64,000 nucleotides of DNA from Stratiolaelaps scimitus (taxonomy: Eukaryota > Arthropoda > Arachnida > Mesostigmata > Laelapidae): assembly GCA_019614645.1 (NCBI GenBank), contig JABWDB010000001.1:26033501-26097500 (forward strand). The letters run 5' to 3'. The number at the start of each line of letters is the position of its first letter. The first letter of the stretch is position 1. Below the pieces are notes generated by a model. The model did no database searches, had not been told where the DNA came from, and worked only from the letters and a program-made list of their open reading frames with translations. The position numbers and the translations under genes are program-made. Of the stretch, positions 48,923-61,532 are shown piece after piece.

Positions 48923-51900
48923 TTCTCTTGTTACCCTGCTGTACGATTTTATTAGTTGTCCCGCTGGATACCACAATAGTCTCGTTACCTTGTCTTCGCA
49001 GTTCTCCTGTTCTCCCATTGTGTATTATAAGTAAGCATTTACGCCACGTGTACCCCAGCGGCACATTATTAATTATTAAATCTTTAGCATTAGCCTATCT
49101 GCGCCGAACAGCTCAATGGGGTCAACCGTCAACCCAAGGTCGGATTTAAGCACAGCACAATGTCCTGACAGTTGAGCCACATTGCACGGCTAAAGAATCG
49201 CTGTGATTCAGTTGAGCTGAACAACATTGCTATAGTGAAATCGAATTGAACCATAGAGCGATATTAGCTTCGGTAATTCATGTATTTCGAATCGACCCGT
49301 TCTCTCGAAAGGTGACCCTTCCTATTATACGAAGCCCTACACTGAAATAGAAGCAGCATAAACAGCGCGGTCACCGTTCGAAGTCAATGCTTCATCATCT
49401 CGTCGAAAAAGAGACAGATGTCTCGAATATATATATATATATATATATATACCCACTATATATATGTAGACTCCTGCACAAACGTGAGCATGAAATAGTT
49501 CACGTTCGTTACGTTTCAACAAAACAGCAACAAACAGCAGCTGCCGCCAAAGGACAACTCTAACAGCAACGAGAGCGGCAACAGCAGCAGCAACAACTCC
49601 GATTGCAACATCAACATTATCATCGCCCTCATCATCGTCAGGCGACAGCATAGTTCTCATCGACAAATAACAGTATAACACTCGAGTGTTCAGGTTCGCC
49701 GTCTAGGACAATACTGGTGGTCTACAATAGCGATCATGGTGGCTTCCACTTCACCAGCCACAGGCTCCTCGATGATGTGTTCCTCTGGTTGATGGCTTTA
49801 GCTGCTGTCGGATTCGGCCGCTGTTGTTATATGATGGCGGCGGCGGCGGCGGCGTCGGAGGCGGCGGTGGCTGATGCCGGCATGCCAACCGTGGCAGCGG
49901 CGGCAGCAGGGGCAAATAGGAGAAAACCAACTAGAAATAGAAAATGAGCTCAATTGCAGGTAGGGACGCAGCAGAGCAACGAAGGAGGAAACGCCACGGC
50001 GAAGATACAGATAACAACGACGACGACGACAACAACAACCGGAATGGTAACAGCAGCAGCAGGAGCAGCAAGACCAAAAAATAGCTAAACGAGCCAACGA
50101 TGATAAAGATGATGATGGTGAACTGCGCTGACGATGCCGTCAAACGAATGTGGAGCCGATAAACGGTTCGTTGTTGCTTCAAACTAACCGCTTTGTCGGG
50201 GTCTGTTAAGAATATAATAATCATAATAATAAAAATAAGAATAGCAGCAGACAGTGGGCACAATGTGAACGAATTATCAACGGCTGCACAGGAGTGAAAG
50301 TAAATAAAAACACGTGCAGAGAACGTAAACCGCTCTCGATGTTCATAGACGTTTGTGAATGTTCGTAAGGGAACTCGAGGGCGATTGCTGTGAAGTAGAG
50401 CAAGTCAGGCGATTGGTAGATTCGTTGACGGATTGATTGATTGATTGATTGGTGATTTGTTGCGGCAATAACGTCGCTAGCTGAACAATCTTGAGGGGCG
50501 AGTCCGGCTAATTATTGCCGACGGCTGAAATCTCTGTGTGAAACATTATCACATTCCTAGTTGACCTGAACTGGCAGCTGCCACAACCCGTATTGTACAG
50601 TCGAGTCCGTGCGTCCGTCCGTTCGTCGTCCTTATGCGCCGCATCTTGGCGGGGTATAATAACGTCGTGTGTGGTGACATGAGAGCGTGACACCACCAAT
50701 TGGCAGCGACGGCGACGACGACGACAACCGCCACCAGAACTTCAGCACAACAGGGACGAGAGGCCGTCAGCGGTCAGTCCCGAACGGCCATCACGCGAGC
50801 AGCACATGATCATACATCGTGCCGATGTCACAGGACGCCGCGTACTTCCGCAGATTGCAAGTGTCGTGACGACCCACGGTGCCTGCCAGCAGTCTCTCAC
50901 GAGACGGCAACAGAGAGAGAGAGAACGCTTCAGTAAGCGATACATAAAGGAGGAACCGAAGCAAGACTCCACTATTTCGACGACCCTCGGGTAAGATTGC
51001 TTGGGGCGGTGCTATTTGTTAAACAATGATGAAAGCAAACAACGCCGGCTCAACGCACTATGAGCATACGCCATTATAGTTACTATAAAGGGTAGCGCAG
51101 CAGCCAATAGTGAATGCGTTGACGGAGCCACGGTAGATTGCTGGCGACATAACAAGGGACGTGGCGTGTGGTGGTACTTCGTTTTTTTGGCCCAACAAAA
51201 ACGACACGAATCTATATCTACTCGAGGGAAACACGAGCAAGCGGCGATCGATACCTACCTCGTTCCCGTGCTCGTATGAATACAATGTTTTTACTTTTCC
51301 TCACGATGATCACGGTGGTCACGACCGATCGCGGCAGTAATAGTTACAATGATAATAATAATAATAATAATAATCGTCATCATCGTAATCGTTACTAAAA
51401 TAATAATAAATAAATGGGCGTTACAACGAACCTGTATCAACGGGCTTCTTCACCGTTACCCCTGCCGCAGCTGTTGACAGTTGTTGCCAGCATAGGCACG
51501 TGGTTTAATATATATAAAAAATAATTGTGGAAATAATATATATATTTATACATCTATATATATATATATATATATATATAAACACTTAGCACAACTCGAG
51601 GAGAGGTTTGCTGATTTCTAATCACAATGGCGCAATACTGCGAATGAGAGCACCGGCCATTAGAACGTCGAGTTGAAAATATGGATTCGTTAAATTCTGA
51701 CATTTTCTCGAAGGTCAATGAAATTGATTAGCGGTAGATGTGACAGTGGTCAGTGTCTTAGTGTTACCCATAAAACAATTCAACCAATATTTTGGGCAAT
51801 ATTCATCGAGATGTACTGCCGAACTCTTTTTACCGTACCACTGTATAGCATACGCTGCACTTACCGAGATGCCTAACATATGTACACTATTTAAAACTGC

Positions 51901-54900
51901 CAAGAGAACCAAATAGCATCGACACAGCGCGGCCTCAGTGATATGTCATCAACCGACCTCGTGGATATCTTTAGCCATTTTGAGTGACGAGACATCGGTG
52001 GCTCTGGCTCAGCAAACCCACGGTTGTTATATAACGACACTCGAAAATCAAAAGGCGTCATAACGATCTCCTGCGTGAATGGTTAGTCCGAGTTAGGTGG
52101 CAATTCTAAGCGAAATGTTTCTTGCGCATTTACTCAACTCATTTATTTGTTTAATCAAAGTTAATAGTAGATGCAGATGAGTGCTTTCGATGGGTAAATA
52201 GGCCTCGGACACGCAAAGGACAGGATATATTCCTTCTTTTAAATCGGATCACTTCCGCCGCACATTTTTTCTTGTATTGCGCTGTTATTATTGCTAAATA
52301 CATGACACTATAGCTCATATATTTGGTCATTAAACAATAAGCGCCAACAAGCATACGGTATGCAAATAGGCGTGTTCGACCTCGAATGACAAGCCGCATG
52401 GATAGATCTACCTGCCACGCGAGTATGGCACGATATCTCGCCCGGAGGGTAGAGAAGGCGATGATCGAACATCAGTATATCGCGTCTTTTTATGGCCTTA
52501 GCTTCTCAACTCGTTCAGAGCATCGTTACGGGGAAGGTTGTAGAATCTCCGCTGAATCTCCGAAGAGATAATAGGTTAGGAGAATATCGATGCTTGAGTC
52601 GGCCGATCGAATTATAAACAGAACGACAAACATCTCATCCCAGAAGCATCAACAACAACAGCAGCAGCAGCAATTGAGAGGGCTGAAAAGGCACTGATCG
52701 CCGATGCGCGGCTGAGGCGTATTCGTTGCTGGACTGGTTCGATTGCCACCGAAGTGCCATCGAAATCGACTATCGTGATATGACGTTGCCGGCCGCCACA
52801 ACGATTCAGTGGGTACCATAAACAACAAAAACTAAAAATAAAGAGTATTATTCACTGATGAAAACACGTCCATACGGACAGTTACAGTCACATGTCAGTC
52901 ATCCTGCAGCAAACACGGAGAACAAGATGTTCACATGGTTCAAGAGTAGACACGATTTGTGTGTGTGTGTGTGTGTACGAATTCTTGAGCCGATCCGAAC
53001 AGATGTTTTTATTAGAAGGGCACGCGGGAACTTCATGCTACTTTAAGACAAGCGAAATAACGAAATTGAGAGAGAGCGAGAGAGAGGGAGATGTTCATTA
53101 TTCGCGTGAATTTACGAAGGCAATTGTTGTGCACCCTACTCTGTGTGAGTGTGTGGATCGATGTAACCATGCATAGGGCGATATCGGATCTTTCTCTTGT
53201 CAGAGAGCTAACAACAACGTTCATCCATAGGAAACGATTGTTACATTAGTCAGCTAGCGTAGATAATTGGTAAATTACTGTTGTAACGCAAGTACCGAAT
53301 AGGTTGTTACGCTTCGTGGCCACTCTCCTATACATAGCTCGTTTTGCTCAGCAGAATACAGAAATCATCAGTAGATGTAATGCCAAATGTTCCTGTGTTC
53401 TATGTAGGTGAATGAAGTGAATCTAGTGGAACTTGGCCAGTTCTCAAACAGGCAACATCGCTGAGGGGGAAACTGTCGCGGCGAGGTACAAGCTCGAACG
53501 TGAGGCTCTCACTTCGAAGCAACGACGTTCCTGACTAAACTTGTTTTATGACTGGAATAAGATGTCTTCCACTCGCTCGTTAGGCTTAAGCAACGAATTA
53601 GGATATATAACAGCGTTTGTGAGTACTTCACTATGCTCAGATTCCCATCGTGTAGCTCGCTTCACGTGGCGAGCAGAGATAATAATAACAGTTGACTTGA
53701 CACTACTAATGGAACAGTGCCGCGCGGCTCCCTTCTACCGTTCCTTGCGCCCGCGTTTTTCTCACCATCGGTGGAAACCACCTCGACTCATCTTGTCGGC
53801 GACTTGAGACGCAAAAACAAGCTGGGGCTGGCCCGCGACAACACCGGACGCGAAGCCGTCGGGAAGGATTCCCATTTACCCTGACGAAACACACACTTTC
53901 CCATCTTGTCCTAATATAATATAAAAGTTGTCGCTCGTTGTCGTCTCTCTCTCTCTCTCTCTTTGTCTCTCTGCCTGCCTCCCTCCCTCTGGAGCTGCTC
54001 GCGCCGTGGGGGTTGTTGCCGAGTTGAGGCATCGACCGGCACGATTAACTTTGATCTCCTTTCCACGGATTGGCACCCGCTTGTTCGTCACTCGATGGCT
54101 CGCTACAGACGAACGAAACGCAGACGCAGCGTTGCAATCCGCAACGACGGGTTGAGTTGTGGCAAACACGAGCAACTTTGAGCGAGCTTTGCAACCGTCT
54201 TCTAATACCAATACTATTTATATGTAAGGTAATAGCGGCTGTCAGCGGGGCCCCGTCCAAGCCAAGTCGGCCGCGGACTATAGTGATTTTGCTGACATCG
54301 ACAAGAAATAAGGGGTAAAGAATAACAGACAAAACAGAAAGAGAGACAAGGAGAGAGAGAGAGAGATCGAAACGAGAGAATACCACAAAAGATAGTTGCA
54401 ATGACGACCGCAACCGGCATCGAAAATAATGTTAAACTGTAAACAAACCCCTCTGTCAGCGCCCATATGTATTATGTGTATAGTTATTTGCGCATCTGCT
54501 TCTGTCCACGAGAGCGAGAGAGAGAGAGAGGTCGGACTAGAATATATCCGGATTTCTCTCCGTTCCAAGCCCGCTCCATCTCTGCTGTGTTCGGCTGGTA
54601 GCCGCGAGTGTGCAGCTTCGCTCCGGCGTATGTCGGTAATCTTGTTTGCTGCGTAGCAGCTATAAGTATTTTGTGTGTTTGTGTGTGCGCGTTTGGCTGC
54701 GCTTGTTCGTCATCTCTCAGCCGGGCTGCCGTTCATTGTAATAGTAACATCGCATTGGTGGAAGTGCTCGATATTTTGCCGTGCGGCTATTCATGAGCGT
54801 GCACAGTGCGCTCAGATAGTCCCGCACTAAGGTGGTGAAATTCGTTCGTCGACCCCTGTTGCTCGTCCCTCAGCATCGTTTTGCAGTGGTCAATTGTTGT

Positions 54901-56791
54901 CGAGTCGTGCAGGCTCGGGAGGGGGTCAATGTCAGACGAAGGGGTCATAGGGGAGAAGGCAAGGGAAGGAATGAGACGAACCCGTATCATGTGTTGCCTT
55001 CGACAGTTGGCTTTGATCTACATTTTGAGTGGAATAGCGAAGGGACGATGAGCACTTCGTCGAGATTTAGTTGAACGTTAGCAATCAACTGATGGAATCG
55101 TTTTTGGCATCCGTATTTTGGATGTCAGAGTATAATTGTTCGTGTTTACAACATTTCCCTTGTTGCTTGTCCTTAGTTATGAGGAGGAATTTACGCTTTT
55201 CAGCCTGCAACACCCTAAACTCAATTTGTCGGTGCTGTAAGACAATCAGGTCCCTAAAATAAGCTAAAGTTCCTTTTTTTTGCTTGTCATTCACAGTATA
55301 TCTGTGTAGAATTCGTTAAAAATTCACAACAGCAGCTATCTTATATAGTAGCTTCACACGCCTGGATAGGAATCGAAGCGTTTTTTTTCACCTTCCCGGT
55401 AGATCGCTGGGTCCTTGCTCACTTATAACGACTATCTCACGCTAGTCAAACGCTCCTCACGTTTTGGGATTCGCAGCTTCATTGCAAGTCAACCTGCTTT
55501 GGAGAGGATATGCTTGCTTGCAGGATATGCTTACTTGTGTACCGTAGATGGTAGTCTAGTGGTGGACGTCTTGAATTACTAGAGGGGAGGCACATATGAA
55601 AAATTCTGCCAGGCGCGGAGAATCTTTTTATTTCTTTATCACCTTTCTTTATCTGTGGAAGATTACCAGGTTCGACAAAGCTTAAAATAAAGCAAAAGTC
55701 GCCCCAACATGTCCTCGTAGTAATATCTAAAGCCGAGGCCACTCTCACTCAAGAAGAAAACCTGAAAGTCAGCTCAAGGAACGTTGTTTTTTTTCGCTTA
55801 TTTTTGCGCTAACGAGGGGGCTGGACTGTGCCATGATCGAAGGTTTCAGTACCCTAAAAAGCTGTTAGAGAAAGTGTCTCTTCAGGCCGCGTGAATTTAC
55901 GTGATCGCCCCCAGCTCTTCACCTTCGTCAGATGTTTCTCCTTATACGACGTCGTCGGCTGACTAGTTGCTAATTTTAGCCTGCCCTATGGCGGTTTCTC
56001 CGGCACATGACCACCAAGGGCTAACTGCGAATTAAAGAGCAACATGGTTAAGCCTTATTTTGCGGCAGATAAATATACGTCACCTCGTTATCCTGCTGAA
56101 AAGCAGAATGAATGCGGTATGTTTTCATGAAAAAACAAGCTAAGCTATAGTGCACCATGCTACTTGCTACTCACGCAGTGTCTAGTTGCGGAAAGAACGG
56201 CGCTGATCAGTGGCAACAATATGCTGCTTACGCCGGTAGACGGTTATTGGACCACGTGTGTAGATGTTACGTAGGAGACCTTTGTAGTAGGTCCGATACA
56301 CCAGAGCCGAAGGGCTCGAAGTGGACGATGTTTTCAGCTGAATATATGATCCAGGTAGTAACTTTTAATAAATAATAACCTGCAGCTCCATTAATAAATC
56401 AACAAACCTTTGCCTTTACCTTTATGTATTACTGGGGCTCTGGGACAGTTTGTCAGATTTTGGCGCCAGCCTTGCAAAAAACTGATATCAAGATTCGGAG
56501 GTTAACGAATCGGTTGTGTTTGAGGTTAAAAGTGTCAAATGGAGTGCGTAAATAGCATTCGTTATGGTTTGACTGTCGTGTGGGTAACGTGGGTGACATT
56601 CAACCGTCCACTCAAATTGCGTATCCATTTTTAACAATCTATCTAAAAGGTCTCGAATTTACCTAATCTTGGTTACGACAACAGCGTAACAGATTATCAT
56701 TCCAGTTACGAATCGTAACTCAGCTACGTTTTTTGAAGGGCGCATCGTTTCAATAGTTGAGATCTTCTTGAAGTCGGGCTACCTGCTCCTT
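48923..56791. other. Gene-poor stretch with many simple repeats
   Basis: (TA)n at 49427-49451 and 51555-51580, GC-rich trinucleotide tracts near 49832-49852, (GATT)n at 50431-50452, (AAT)n at 51351-51374, (GT)n at 52958-52974, (CT)n at 53944-53962, and (GA)n near 54353 and 54513. No gene supported. Confidence 0.4.
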
Positions 56792-57760
56792 TCAAAGGTC
56801 AAGCCTAAGTATCGTAGTTTGGTTTGCACAAAGGAACATGTCTCGATGCGGACTTAACCCGTAATCCTCAAATCGCTTGAGTAATTCGTCTGTACGCAAA
56901 TCGTATTCCTCACTCTTCGATCTGTGAAAGACCAGTTTGAACATCTGTCTTCCAAACGTTAGGTGGATCTCGTCTCGATTGAGTCCATAGCTCCCTTCTG
57001 TTTGAACTGCCTTAAGCTTCATTATATTCTTTCTAATTTCGTCCAACGTTCGAAGGTTAATAACAGTGGCGTCAGTAGCTGAATCCTGTCTCATTTCGAT
57101 AATCTCATTAACCCTTCATTAATCCTAACATTACGATATATATTTAAAAAAAGCTTGGTGCACTAGGTGGAATTGGTTTTCTAATTAGTTGTGGCTCCTT
57201 GAGATAAGATATCGAGATTGCGGCTAAAACACTCCTCGAGTTTCTGCACCGTTTGCGTCAGGGCAAACTTCGAGGGTTTATCGGAGGAAGATATATGAAT
57301 CCTACCGATCATATGTTGGAACACCCAACATTCACTACGAGTCTTACGTTGATCGAATTGTGCAATGTGGATCCGTCTGTATCTCTCATATCTTCATATT
57401 TGTTAAAGAGGCGAGTCATTCGAAACACCATGAAATGCAGCCTATTCCAAAAACAGGATAAATCCAACTGTTTTGTTAACTGCTGCGCCACCTGGTTCAT
57501 CTTTAACCGACGGGTTGGTTAGCTGATCATTGTTTCTAGTTGTATTATTCTACTATCGTCTTCAGCTGTGGATGCTTGAAGGGCCGTTTCGCTTGCTTTC
57601 TGGCTCGAGAGGCTTCCCGAATAGTTCTCGACATACGAGCTGACACCCTTTCCAACCGTTGGAGGGCTCTGGGGATTCAACATTGCAGCCTCAACAACTC
57701 GAATTTCTTACGGAGAGACTGTTGTCTATGCCAGAGGACTATTCTTTGTCAAACTCCCAA
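56792..57760 (-). pseudogene. Decayed coding relic, minus strand, family unknown
   Basis: Read on the minus strand, three protein-like blocks follow in order. The first, 57740-57545, holds SLRKKFELLRLQ, then RTIREASRARKQAKRP. The second, 57500-57309, holds TKQLDLSCFWNRLHF. The third, about 57130-56792, is the longest, with 100 codons containing LDEIRKNIMKLKAVQ and LRTDELLKRFEDYGLSPHRD and ending in TAA. Stops and shifts separate them. The basic first block and the helical third would suit a transposon or retroelement protein, but I recognise no family. Confidence 0.35.
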
Positions 57761-60700
57761 TTCTGACAATCACTTTAACTCTTATCAATATGATAGTATC
57801 TTGTGCGGTAGACAGGCAATGTCGAGATTGGCCGGGATGCTATCTACGAGCGAGCGAAGGGACGCCTCGGAGCAACGAGTGACCTCGGAAAAGCTACGCG
57901 CGTTTGTTGCGGACCCCTACCATGCCGAGCAAGAGGAAGGTCGCCGACGGAAAGAAGCTCGTGACCCCCGACTCAACGGCTGCACAGAAGAGGAAAAAAT
58001 CGCCTGCACAAAAAAAGCCTCACCTGCTGAAGATCCAAATTTCTCCACCAGACTCGTCCTGACCATGTGTCGCTTCGAAAAATTCGAAATCGAATTTTAA
58101 AGCGTGGCCCGCTTGTACCCTGGTCAATGAATAATGTATTTAAAATGGTTCATGTAGTCGACGGCAAGGAAGATTTACCTCGTGTGGCCCATAAAGGTAA
58201 TGTGCATGACAATAAGAAGGACGAAGAAAAATTGGATGCGCGTGTTATAGTCAGTGGACGGCGTATGGATGCATTTATTAACCAGGAGAGGGGGGGGGCA
58301 AGTCTGTACAGCAAACAGGTGGTGGCAGTACTAGCAGAACTATCAGCCGAAGTAAGGTAACCAGAGAGAAGACGCCAGTTCAAATATGTATCTTACGACA
58401 CCATGCCGCTCCCGGGGTCCGATGGCACGACAGCCAGCAGCTGCCCCATCGCTGCCATCGCAATCCTTAATACCATCCAGCACACACAAAAGACGACCGA
58501 AAAAATTGGGAGAAGTCAGAACCAAAACTGTCGAGGTTGCAATTTTATGCCCTTTGAACGAGGGACGAGACGGCCCAGTCGCATCTCGCACTGGACAGAA
58601 ACTGCTGCTGCAGCAACATAGGAGAATAAGGCCGATGAAGAATGGAAAAAAATTGCGCTGAACCAACCAGGACATCGGGCTTTCCTTTGAGAACGACTCG
58701 ATGGCTTTTCGAGTGTCCTGCAAAAGGATCATCTCTCTCTCTCTCTCTGCTTGAAATGGCAGAGAAAATATAGCAAGCATTTCACCTCAAATTCGTTGGT
58801 GACTAGCGTAAACAACAACAGGTGTAAAATGGCGTTTCAGCGGCGTACAGTGAGGCACACACAAGAGCGCACAGGCTTTGTGTTGATACCCTTCCTAGTG
58901 CAAGAGGAGGGGTGGTTGATTGATGACTGTAGCTTCCGAGTCCAATTCGACGCGCACCTCACCATTATTTCAACATTCGAAGTCGGAAGGTATGTGCGTC
59001 AATAAAGCAGAAACAATTAGGTAGGTGCGAACGAAACTAGAACCTGAACAGAAATGTTCTCATTATAACATGGCGGTGGTGGTTCATCTCATCGGTGTTC
59101 GATGTTATGTATTAGCGTTTCAGCTAGTTCGCGCGCGTTACATAATCTACCGGATTCGAAAAGCAGTTACGTTCTTACGGGCGGGGGCAGCCTTCACGGA
59201 CCGAATTCAATCCGCCTTCACCCGATCTGCATATACAAGCCGGTGTTATACGCACAACTATCGTCTCGACGCAGGAATGGCTTCAAGCTTGATATATAGT
59301 AAGAAAAAAAGCAAGTCTGTTACCGCAATGCTCTTTGTTATGTTAAGTAACCGTTCGTCTTTTTCACAACGTTTGAAAAATGAACATGACTAACTGTGGC
59401 TGCATTATTTAGTGGCCACTTTAACAATACGAGCGCATCACTAGCAACGGATATATATATATATATATATATATATGTAATTCGAAAGGCGATCCTATTT
59501 GAACCATACCAACTGCCATACACACCGTGCTGTCTAAGCATACAAAGGACCGAGTCGGTATGGCGGGCGCGTATTGTAACCACATTCGTGCTGAGAGCGA
59601 TATTTAGGTAAACTCGACGTCGCCAAAAAGGGGCATACGGCACATTCGCTAAACCCGTTTCATTTTGTTTGGAACTTGGAACGTTGAAATGCGTCAACAA
59701 GATGGCTTCGGAGATGCGCCTGGCAAACGGAATAAAATAGCTGACTCGGACAATAAATTCACATCATATCGCCTGTTATCTGAGGCACACTTAAGCAATG
59801 AGAAATATCGCATGTTCTTGTGTCATACACTCTGTTGGTGTCGCCTTTCAGTGATGTGATAACAAGACTGTCTATCTAGCTTTCGTTGTGCGTGCCCTCA
59901 TTCATTTTTACTATTTTTCATTTAATCTCGGGAATGACAAACGAATATCTCATTTTACTTCCGCTATATCTATCGGTGTATGTATATCAATATCAGTCAA
60001 TTCAGGCGCTATTTTTATTATTATACAAATATTTAGTGAATTCCCGTCACAACTCGACCACTGCTGCCGGCCAGCTGTGACCTTGCAGCCTTTGCGCTAT
60101 GCCTCGTGTCTTGTTCTGCATTCTGCAGCTGTACATTTTCGTTCCTCGTTTCTGAGGTCGGTACAACCGGCTGCCTACCAACGCTCTCGCACCCCCAGCT
60201 CAAGGTAGGCTGCGTACCCAAAGGCCGCCTCCGGCGACTCGTATGGTCTTTCGCTTTAACTCTACGTCTGGTGTGGTCTACCGCCTCCTTCAACACAAGT
60301 CCGGCGGATCAACCAGACAAACATATAAGGCTAAATCAATAGTTTTATCTTTTTGATGCACCAGTAAGAGTGGAACGCTTTAAAGAAGCCAAAATGTATA
60401 CATGTGTGTCTCTTGGCCATTTTTAGAATTTTGGTAACTTTCTGCTCCCAAATTTTAGGCGTGAACAACAAGCAAACTTGCAGGTCGGGTCTATGTGTTT
60501 ATGGTCGGTATCTCCTCTAAGAAACATATCTGAGACGTCATCGGGGTGTCGTAGTAACGGCGAGGCTCTGAACTTCCTAACGCTGGGTTCTCGGTTAAAT
60601 TCGGAAACATAACGACAGCCGCCTCTGGTGATCGATTTTTGCGCGGACCTGACCACGAACCCATATACGATATCAAACGGTTCTTTCCAGCGCTTTCAGC

Positions 60701-61352
60701 CGGAGATGCGTCTCTTTTCGTTGGGATAAACGGTATTAGCAAGCGCGGCACGTCCGCATTAGCGATGATCTTCGGGACCGTCGTACATTTTACATTACTC
60801 ATCAAACTGCCTCTCATGCTGCTGTCTCTCGGCAAAAACAGGTCTGTTAATTTTTTGGTTTTTTTTTCCTTCCAGCACCAAACGCCTCCCTTTTCCGCTC
60901 CGTTGTATTTCCATTAACTCAGAAAAGAATAAGCATTGCAGATCGCTATCGTAATCACTATTATCATGGTCGCTATCATCGTAATAAGAATCATTGTCGT
61001 TACTTTCAACCAACCATCCATCCACCCAGGCGCCACCCGACCGGCTTCATTTCCTTGACTCCGGTAGCGTGCCTTCCTTCTTTCCTTCCTCTACGGAGCT
61101 TTCTCGTTTCCCTACCGCCTACGAGAGGGAGAGAGCAAATAGCAGCAGGTGAGAGCACTAAACATTAATTTTAACGATACGGTCAGCATCGAAAACGGCA
61201 GAGAAGGACCGAAGGAGAGAGGCCTAGCGGGGGCGGCAGCGACAGCAGCAACAGTGACCATAGCGACAACAACGGCCGCCAAAACGTCGCCGACGACGAC
61301 TACCCGACCACACAGCGCAGGTGCACTACAAAGAACGCGTTCGTGGCCCAAA
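57761..61352. other. Stretch without a supported gene
   Basis: A 97-codon frame at 58067-58360 (+) and a minus-strand frame at 60491-60817 (about 108 codons) look slightly protein-like but show no domain or splice support. (CT)n lies at about 58734-58748 and (TA)n at 59451-59476. From 61190 the sequence is GC- and CpG-rich, as in a promoter or leader. Confidence 0.35.
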
Positions 61353-61532
61353 ATGATAATGGGCAGGACTCAGAGGGCGCTGACTATCTGCCTTGTCGTT
61401 CTGCTGGTAACAGAAAGCGGGAAACAGCCTCCATCGTTCTCGTCCCTACTGTTAGGCTCCTTTGGTCGCCACTCCTCGCTCGAAATGAATAGAACTCGAC
61501 GAACATATATCTTACATAGGTACAAAGGATAG
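61353..61532 (+). CDS. Possible first coding exon with signal peptide
   Basis: Two close ATGs (61353 and 61359) open a frame starting MIMGRTQRALTICLVVLLVT, a good signal peptide or membrane anchor (basic n-region, hydrophobic core, likely cut near ESG). The frame continues PPSFSSLLLGSFGRH and NRTRRTY, with one N-glycosylation site, to a possible donor at 61520 (CATAG|GTACAA); without splicing it stops at 61530. It follows a GC- and CpG-rich leader. Downstream exons would lie beyond 61533, but I cannot identify them. Confidence 0.33.
   Translation: MIMGRTQRALTICLVVLLVTESGKQPPSFSSLLLGSFGRHSSLEMNRTRRTYILHRYKG

Noticed and set aside
60491..60817. A minus-strand frame of about 108 codons
   Set aside because: Reads smoothly but matches nothing I know, and it overlaps an equally open + strand frame. 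Left as unresolved.
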